The position numbers were made by a program, and so were the translations under genes. Below the pieces are notes generated by a model, which was given only the letters and a program-made list of their open reading frames with translations, made no database searches and was not told the origin of the DNA. Shown here piece by piece: positions 6,284-10,407 of a DNA stretch of 10,407 nucleotides. Position 1 is the stretch's first letter. Each line of letters starts with the position of its first letter. This stretch comes from Endomicrobium sp. (GTDB lineage Bacteria > Elusimicrobiota > Endomicrobiia > Endomicrobiales > Endomicrobiaceae), in the NCBI GenBank assembly GCA_031277075.1, contig JAISLV010000239.1, positions 1 to 10,407 on the forward strand. The letters are read 5' to 3'.

Positions 6284-7585
6284 CTATATTTTTCTGTTGT
6301 CTATAACTCTTTTTGCTTTTCCTTCGCTGCGCGCTATGGTTTTGGGTTCCACAAGTTTTACGTTTACGCCCACCAAAATAGTCTGTTCTATGCTCTTTTT
6401 AATTTTTTGTTTTACGGCTTCAATGCCTTTGATTTCATCTGAAAAAAACTTTTGGTCTATTTCAACCTGCACTTCTATTGTGTCTAAACCTTTATCGGCT
6501 CTGTCTACAATTATTTGATAGTTAGGCAGAGATTCTTCAACCTGCAAAAGCGCGTATTCTATTTGCGTGGGGAAAACGTTTATGCCGCGTATTACTATCA
6601 TATCGTCGGTTCTGCCTTGAATTTTAGAAATGCGCGGCGCGGTTCTTCCGCAGGCGCAAACTTCATTATTTATAGAAACTAAATCTCTCGTTCTGTAGCG
6701 CAATAAGGGCATTCCCGTTCTTGTAAGCGTTGTGATGACAAGCTCGCCAAGTTCCCCCTCTTTAACGGGCAAATCTGTTTTCGGGTCTATAATTTCAGGG
6801 TAAAAAACGTCAGACCAAATATGCAAGCCCTGCCGCAAATGACATTCCTGCGCTACGCCGGGTCCCGTTATTTCAGACAAACCGTAAATGTCTGTGGCAA
6901 GCATGCCAAGCGAACGGTCTATTTCGTTTTGCATTGCGGTAGTCCAAGGTTCCGCGCCGAAAATTCCTATTTCCCAAGAAATATTTTCAGGCTTAAACCC
7001 TAAAGAATGAGCTTCTTCGCCCATATACATTGCAAAACTCGGGGTGCATGCTAAAATGCGGGGTTTAAAATCGCTCATCAGCTTTATTTGCCGTTTAGTT
7101 TGTCCCGACGACATAGGCATAATCGGACATCCGAACTTCAAAGCTCCGTAATGAAGCCCAAGCCCGCCCGTAAAGAGCCCGTATCCGTAAGCGACTTGTA
7201 TTATATCTCCCGCTTTGCCGCCCGCCGCGCCTATTGAACGCGCCGCCGCTTCGCCCCAAAGATCCACGTCGTCTTTAGAATATCCCGAAACTACGGGATT
7301 TCCCGTAGTGCCGCTTGAAACGTGAAATTCCGCGACTTTTGAGCTGTCCATAGAAAACAGCCCGAAAGGGTAATAGTCCCTCATATCGTCTTTTGTGGTG
7401 AACGGAAGTTTTGTTATATCGTCTATGGTTTTAATGTCAGATAGACAATATCCGCTTTCGTCAATTCTTTTTTTATAAACAGGAGAGCGTTCGTAGACGT
7501 ATTTGGCAAGCGCGCGCAGCCGTTCAGACTGTAAATTCTTTAAATCTTCCAATTTCATCGTCTCAAACTTTTCGTTAAAAATCAT
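6284..7585 (-). CDS. paaK: Phenylacetate-CoA ligase (PaaK family)
   Basis: 433 residues, the normal length for this family. It activates arylacetates (phenyl-, hydroxyphenyl- or indole-acetate) with ATP to the CoA thioester, in the cytoplasm. Visible motifs are the ATP-binding SSGTTGNP (90-97), the PaaK signature YGLSEITGPGVAQEC (234-248) followed by LHIWSDVFYPEIIDP, RYRTRD (306-311), CACGRT (320-325), GRTDDMIVIRGINVFP (334-349) at the domain hinge, and the C-terminal EGKAKRV with the likely catalytic Lys423. The start at 7585 is supported by AAGGAGA (7592-7598) with 6-base spacing and is preferred over Met10. It lies 82 bases after iorB and upstream of the ACT gene set. With IOR it can feed exogenous arylacetates into aromatic amino acids, as known in methanogens, or handle arylacetyl-CoA made by fermentation. 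The exact acid cannot be read from sequence. Confidence 0.95.
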   Translation of the reverse strand: MIFNEKFETMKLEDLKNLQSERLRALAKYVYERSPVYKKRIDESGYCLSDIKTIDDITKLPFTTKDDMRDYYPFGLFSMDSSKVAEFHVSSGTTGNPVVSGYSKDDVDLWGEAAARSIGAAGGKAGDIIQVAYGYGLFTGGLGLHYGALKFGCPIMPMSSGQTKRQIKLMSDFKPRILACTPSFAMYMGEEAHSLGFKPENISWEIGIFGAEPWTTAMQNEIDRSLGMLATDIYGLSEITGPGVAQECHLRQGLHIWSDVFYPEIIDPKTDLPVKEGELGELVITTLTRTGMPLLRYRTRDLVSINNEVCACGRTAPRISKIQGRTDDMIVIRGINVFPTQIEYALLQVEESLPNYQIIVDRADKGLDTIEVQVEIDQKFFSDEIKGIEAVKQKIKKSIEQTILVGVNVKLVEPKTIARSEGKAKRVIDNRKI

Positions 7586-7608
7586 CGGGAATCTCCTTGA
7601 ATTGTTCT

Positions 7609-7620
7609 GCGGCTTGCCGC
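7609..7620. repeat. Small dyad GCGGC-TT-GCCGC between iorB and paaK
   Basis: A perfect 5-base inverted repeat around TT lies 11 bases upstream of the paaK ribosome binding site. It has the same short-loop design as the array at 1891-2008 but a different sequence. No T-tract follows on the minus strand, so it is not a clear terminator. Confidence 0.35.
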
Positions 7621-7667
7621 CATTTGCGATAGCTTGATAATAACGGTTAAATTAATAATCTCATTTT

Positions 7668-8141
7668 TTATTTTGCCGCTTGTAAAAACACTTTTTGATT
7701 TTCATCTATAAACTTGCCTTTAAACCCTATTTCTAAAGCCTTAAGCCAGCTTGCTTGTTTTATATTTAAATGTTTTGACAGCGCGCCTAGCATATATGTG
7801 TTGATAAATTTTTTATTTGAAAGTATTTTGTCGGCGGTTTCAAAGTCGGAAAATAAATCTTTGCCGTCTTTTGAAAGATAATACGCCATTCTGCTGTGTT
7901 CGCCCTTGTGAAAAGAAACCAAAAAGTCAGCGCGCCCTTCTTCAATAATGGGCGAGGCGACTTTATCGCCTATACGCACATGGCTTTCTACAGACCCGCC
8001 TCTTTGAGCCATACCGTGAACTTCGCTTTTTTTTGTGTGGTATCCGTCGTAGACAGCGGCAAGACAGACAATTTCCGCAGCCGTCAAAACGCCCTGCCCG
8101 CCCGTCCCGCAAAATAAAATGTTGATAGTTTTGTTTTCCAT
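7668..8141 (-). CDS. iorB: Indolepyruvate:ferredoxin oxidoreductase, beta subunit (short)
   Basis: 157 residues of the 2-oxoacid oxidoreductase gamma-type domain, the small partner of IorA. Family marks are INILFCGTGGQGVLTAAEI (6-24), KKSEVHGMAQRGGSVESHVRIG (37-58), VASPIIEEGRADFLVSF (61-77) and the C-terminal NTYMLGALSKHL with a final helix ending in ENQKVFLQAAK. IorB is usually about 190-220 residues; the shortening is in the middle, between the ADFLVSF strand and the NTYMLGA helix, where other members have a longer loop. No frameshift is apparent and the conserved ends are intact, so I read this as a compact functional form. The start has GAGGGA (8149-8154) 7 bases upstream. It is separated from iorA by 973 bases holding an unrelated gene, although the two subunits normally lie side by side. 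Confidence 0.92.
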   Translation of the reverse strand: MENKTINILFCGTGGQGVLTAAEIVCLAAVYDGYHTKKSEVHGMAQRGGSVESHVRIGDKVASPIIEEGRADFLVSFHKGEHSRMAYYLSKDGKDLFSDFETADKILSNKKFINTYMLGALSKHLNIKQASWLKALEIGFKGKFIDENQKVFLQAAK

Positions 8142-8234
8142 CGGTTTTTCCCTCTATATGCGTCTCTAAAAACCCAGACGCCCATTCTGCCGCATTATTT
8201 AATATATTTGCCCTTGTCTTTGCCTTTGTCTTTC

Positions 8235-8285
8235 GCCGTTGCTATGCATCAATGCGTCCGCGCATCTATGCATCCTTGTCTCTGC
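8235..8285 (-). repeat. Flanking repeat, copy at 3' side of the M48-like gene
   Basis: Shares GCCGTTGCTATGCATC, ATGCGTCC and ATGCATCCTTGTC (plus-strand reading) with 9067-9109, in the same orientation. It is longer by 8 bases (GCGCATCT) because it carries four instead of three octamers related to ATGCATCC. Outside that indel the copies differ at only two positions. The other end runs into the 23-base dispersed repeat at 8276-8298. Confidence 0.8.
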
Positions 8286-8298
8286 CTAACTTCCCAGC
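8276..8298 (-). repeat. Dispersed 23-base repeat, copy B
   Basis: The minus strand reads GCTGGGAAGTTAGG then CAGAGACAA, matching 1785-1807 at 20 of 23 positions. The TAG inside it is the stop codon of the M48-like gene, whose last residues (Leu-Gly-Ser) are encoded by repeat sequence. Confidence 0.6.
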
Positions 8299-8963
8299 TG
8301 CCTTCTTTGTTTTGCTGCAAGCCTGTCTATGCGCTTGTCAACGGCTTCTATTTTAGTTATATCGCTTTCATTGAATTTTATGAAGTTTAAAGCGTTAATC
8401 AGAGCCTGAACATTTCCTGTTTGTCCAATGGTTAAGTTATCGGCTTCATATGCGCCATCCATTGTAGGCGTTATTTTCTTTTTATATCCTCTGTGATAGT
8501 TTCCGCTATAAAGTTTACTCCCAATTATTTTTATACTTATTTTTCTATAAAAAAATGAAGAAATAAGTATTACTGTTATTATTATTGTCATTATCCATGT
8601 AAGGTGTTCTAGAAAGAATGTTATAAAAGATAAAATCACAATCGCGGACACACTTATTGTGGCAATTATTGCTCTTTTATCTGTCAATATACAAAACGCA
8701 TACATAGATTCCGTTAAAAGAAGAGCAAAAAACTCATCATCGCCTAAATCGGCGGCGTTTTTTGGTAAATATATGTCATTTATGTGTTGTTTTATATTAT
8801 TGTAAAAACCGTTTTTGCTTATACAAATATTATTGTCAAAATAAATATATATAGGAAAACCTAAAATACACGAGATTTCGTCTTCAATCATCAAAATTCT
8901 AGTATCTTGCGGACGAACTCTATTAGCATCTCTTTTAGCTTGCGCATCTTCCAAAACGCCCAT
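8286..8963 (-). CDS. M48 peptidase-like membrane protein lacking the zinc ligands
   Basis: 225 residues. By eye it follows the M48 (HtpX/Ste24-like) layout: PIYIYFDNNICISKNGFY (37-54, like the strand and SRGL region), GDDEFFALLLTESMY (74-88, like DDELEAVLAHELGH), two hydrophobic helices (about 98-117 and 121-139), then AYEADNLTIGQTGNVQALIN (171-190, like EYEADRLAAELTGNPEAL), and EAVDKRIDRL where HPPLEERIERL is usual. HExxH is replaced by Thr84-Glu-Ser-Met-Tyr88, and the third ligand, the first Glu of ExxxD, is Ala171. Glu85 and Asp175 remain. It is therefore probably a catalytically dead relative. No stop or frameshift interrupts it, and AAGGAC sits 8 bases before the ATG. Hand counts show it is far more AT-rich than its neighbours. 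It lies between iorA and iorB and is bracketed by related repeats. The family match is by memory, without a database check. Confidence 0.75.
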   Translation of the reverse strand: MGVLEDAQAKRDANRVRPQDTRILMIEDEISCILGFPIYIYFDNNICISKNGFYNNIKQHINDIYLPKNAADLGDDEFFALLLTESMYAFCILTDKRAIIATISVSAIVILSFITFFLEHLTWIMTIIITVILISSFFYRKISIKIIGSKLYSGNYHRGYKKKITPTMDGAYEADNLTIGQTGNVQALINALNFIKFNESDITKIEAVDKRIDRLAAKQRRQLGS

Positions 8964-9114
8964 TGTTTTTTGTCCTTACCCTATACGCCTCTTTGCCCTT
9001 GCCCGCCATTGCTTAGCTGCGTCTTTTGCCTTTTGTCGCGCTCTATGCGCCCATACATCCGCCTTTGCCGTTGCTATGCATCCATGCGTCCATGCATCCT
9101 TGTCCCTGCATCTT
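8964..9114 (-). other. Repeat-derived gap between iorA and the M48-like gene
   Basis: 151 bases. The part next to iorA is the flanking repeat (9067-9109). The rest is low-complexity sequence of the same style (minus strand AAGGCAAAAGACG, GGGCAAGGGCAAAGAGG, then TAAGGACAAAAAACA). The last piece supplies the ribosome binding site of the M48-like gene. No gene is visible. Confidence 0.6.
9067..9109 (-). repeat. Flanking repeat, copy at 5' side of the M48-like gene
   Basis: 43 bases matching 8235-8285 in the same orientation, with three octamers (ATGCATCC, ATGCGTCC, ATGCATCC) instead of four. It starts 5 bases after the iorA stop codon on the minus strand. Confidence 0.8.
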
Positions 9115-10407
9115 TTAAAAAATTTCACTTTGCGGACTTTTTACTAAAGCGCCGAATTTACAGGAATGCGCGCAAACATTACAGCCATTGCACAGAAAAT
9201 CGTCGTGAACTATGTTTCCGTCTTCGTTTTTATATACCGCCGGGCAGTCTATTTGCAAGCAAGCTCCGCATTTTACGCATTTTTCAGCCGTAAAAACAGG
9301 AACAAAAGCCTTGTTCCTTTCTTTTACCCGGCATGTAAATCTTGCGATGAGAACAGACAAAGCGTCTTTGTTCATTAACTCTCGTATTTTTTCTTGAAGT
9401 CCCGCGTTAAAAGGATTTATATTTTCAACAATGTCCGCGCCTGCGGCTTTACAAATATCTTCTAAAACTAATTGTTTTGTTTCCCGCCCTTTTGCGTCTA
9501 CGCCCGTAGACGGGTTAGGCTGGCTGCCCGTCATTGCCGTATTTGAATTGTCTAAAATTATTATTAAACCTTTGGCTTTATTGTAAGCGGCGTCTACTAA
9601 ACCCGTAATGCCCGAATGGACAAAAGTTGAATCGCCTATCACGCCTACCACTTTATTGTTGCCCAAAATTTTTGACATACTTTCAAACATCGTAACGCTT
9701 GCGCCCATGCAAACTGTAGTGTGCAAAGCCTCAAGCGGTTTTAACGCTCCTAAAGTATAACAGCCGATATCGCCCGCTACGACGGCTTTCAATTTTTTAA
9801 GCGCGACAAAAACCGCCCTGTGCGAACATCCCGGACACAAAACGGGTTTTCTTGCCGTATTTGGTTTTTCAATTTTTGGTTTGCCCGCAAAAATATCTCT
9901 TACTAAAGACGGCGTAAGCTCGCCTATGCGGTAAGACGGATCTTTTGTTTTAAACGCAATGCCAAGCTGTTTAACGCGCTCTTCAATAAAAGGCTCAAGC
10001 TCTTCTATAACGTAAAGCTCTTTAACCTCTTTTGCAAAATCTATAATTTTTTTGTCGGGGAAAGGATACGTAAACCCCAGCTTTAAAAACGACGCTTTCG
10101 GCATTACTTCTTTTGCGTATAAATAAGAAACTCCGTCGGCTATTATGCCTACGGAGGTATCGTTGTATTCTATGGAATTGAGTCCGCTGTTTTCTGAAAA
10201 TTTTTGAAGTTCTAAGAGTTTTGCCTCAAGCGCGATATGTTTTTTGTAAGCATGACCCGGAACCATAACGTATTTGGGGGCGTTTGGCGTAAACGGCTTA
10301 TTTTCAATTTCGCGCCTAACGCCGATTTCTACGTTTTCTTTTGTGTGCGCTACGCGGGTTGTTAAGCGGATAATTACGGGAGTGTCAAATTGTTCGCTTA
10401 TTTCAAA
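9115..10407 (-). CDS. iorA: Indolepyruvate:ferredoxin oxidoreductase, alpha subunit (N-terminus cut off)
   Basis: The frame is open to the window end, giving 430 visible residues of an expected 600 or so; the ATG at 10266 is internal. With IorB it oxidatively decarboxylates aryl-pyruvates to aryl-acetyl-CoA with ferredoxin, or works in reverse. The visible order starts with FDTPVIIRLTTRVAHTK, typical of IorA before the 2-oxoacid oxidoreductase core. The thiamine diphosphate domain then shows PVLCPGCSHR, AGDIGCYTLGAL and VIGDSTFVHSG, with LDNSNTAMTGSQPNP as the Mg/TPP motif. A C-terminal ferredoxin domain follows, with CVKCGACLQIDCP and CNGCNVCAHSCKFGA, so eight cysteines for two [4Fe-4S] clusters are present. 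The second cluster ends in Cys-Lys where Cys-Pro is usual, which should not prevent cluster binding. The stop at 9115 is followed within 5 bases by repeat sequence rather than by iorB. Confidence 0.96.
   Translation of the reverse strand, partial: FEISEQFDTPVIIRLTTRVAHTKENVEIGVRREIENKPFTPNAPKYVMVPGHAYKKHIALEAKLLELQKFSENSGLNSIEYNDTSVGIIADGVSYLYAKEVMPKASFLKLGFTYPFPDKKIIDFAKEVKELYVIEELEPFIEERVKQLGIAFKTKDPSYRIGELTPSLVRDIFAGKPKIEKPNTARKPVLCPGCSHRAVFVALKKLKAVVAGDIGCYTLGALKPLEALHTTVCMGASVTMFESMSKILGNNKVVGVIGDSTFVHSGITGLVDAAYNKAKGLIIILDNSNTAMTGSQPNPSTGVDAKGRETKQLVLEDICKAAGADIVENINPFNAGLQEKIRELMNKDALSVLIARFTCRVKERNKAFVPVFTAEKCVKCGACLQIDCPAVYKNEDGNIVHDDFLCNGCNVCAHSCKFGALVKSPQSEIF

Noticed and set aside
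8208..8390. Small plus-strand frames in the flanking repeats (also 8907-9293).
   Set aside because: They translate octamer repeat sequence and the reverse strand of real genes.
8142..9114. Possible insertion sequence or CRISPR array between iorA and iorB.
   Set aside because: No transposase, no terminal inverted repeats and no target duplication are visible; the repeats are two copies of a minisatellite, not regularly spaced units with spacers.
10120..10266. The ATG at 10266 as the start of the IorA frame.
   Set aside because: The frame continues to the window end with typical IorA sequence (FDTPVIIRLTTRVAHTK), so this Met is internal.

Overview
The window looks like a moderately AT-rich chromosome of a strict anaerobe. 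The evidence is a two-subunit indolepyruvate:ferredoxin oxidoreductase (IOR), a PaaK-type aryl-CoA ligase, a tandem ACT protein and a short MetF. Most genes have AAGGAG-type ribosome binding sites and the standard code. The gene mix and the GA-rich intergenic repeats remind me of Elusimicrobiota (Elusimicrobium/Endomicrobium relatives). That placement is recollection, not something proved by the sequence.

Layout. Bases 1-2796 read on the plus strand: the 3' part of an unrecognised protein gene, metF (methylenetetrahydrofolate reductase), a 389-base repeat-filled gap, and an aqpZ-type aquaporin. From 2944 to the window end everything reads on the minus strand. In transcription order this is iorA (cut by the window end), a small membrane protein that looks like a dead M48 metallopeptidase, iorB, paaK, then three tightly coupled genes: a six-helix membrane protein, a tandem ACT protein, and a second six-helix membrane protein with a roughly 400-residue charged tail. 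The two strands converge in 2797-2943.

How the genes fit together. IorAB interconverts aryl-pyruvates (from Phe, Tyr, Trp) with aryl-acetyl-CoA, using ferredoxin. PaaK activates aryl-acetates to the CoA thioester. Together they can run arylacetate salvage into aromatic amino acids, or amino acid fermentation. The ACT protein is a plausible amino acid sensor for this module. The two membrane proteins around it resemble each other and are translationally linked to it.

Most unusual. The iorA-iorB pair is split by an AT-rich gene whose product aligns with M48 peptidases, but all three expected zinc ligands are replaced. The gene is bracketed by same-orientation copies of a repeat, and its stop codon lies inside a 23-base sequence that also occurs after metF. 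The metF-aqpZ gap holds a 12-base tandem repeat, a palindrome and five tandem hairpin units that pair best as plus-strand RNA. A terminator-like hairpin follows, immediately before the aqpZ ribosome binding site. metF itself has a perfect -10 box at the distance expected for a leaderless transcript.
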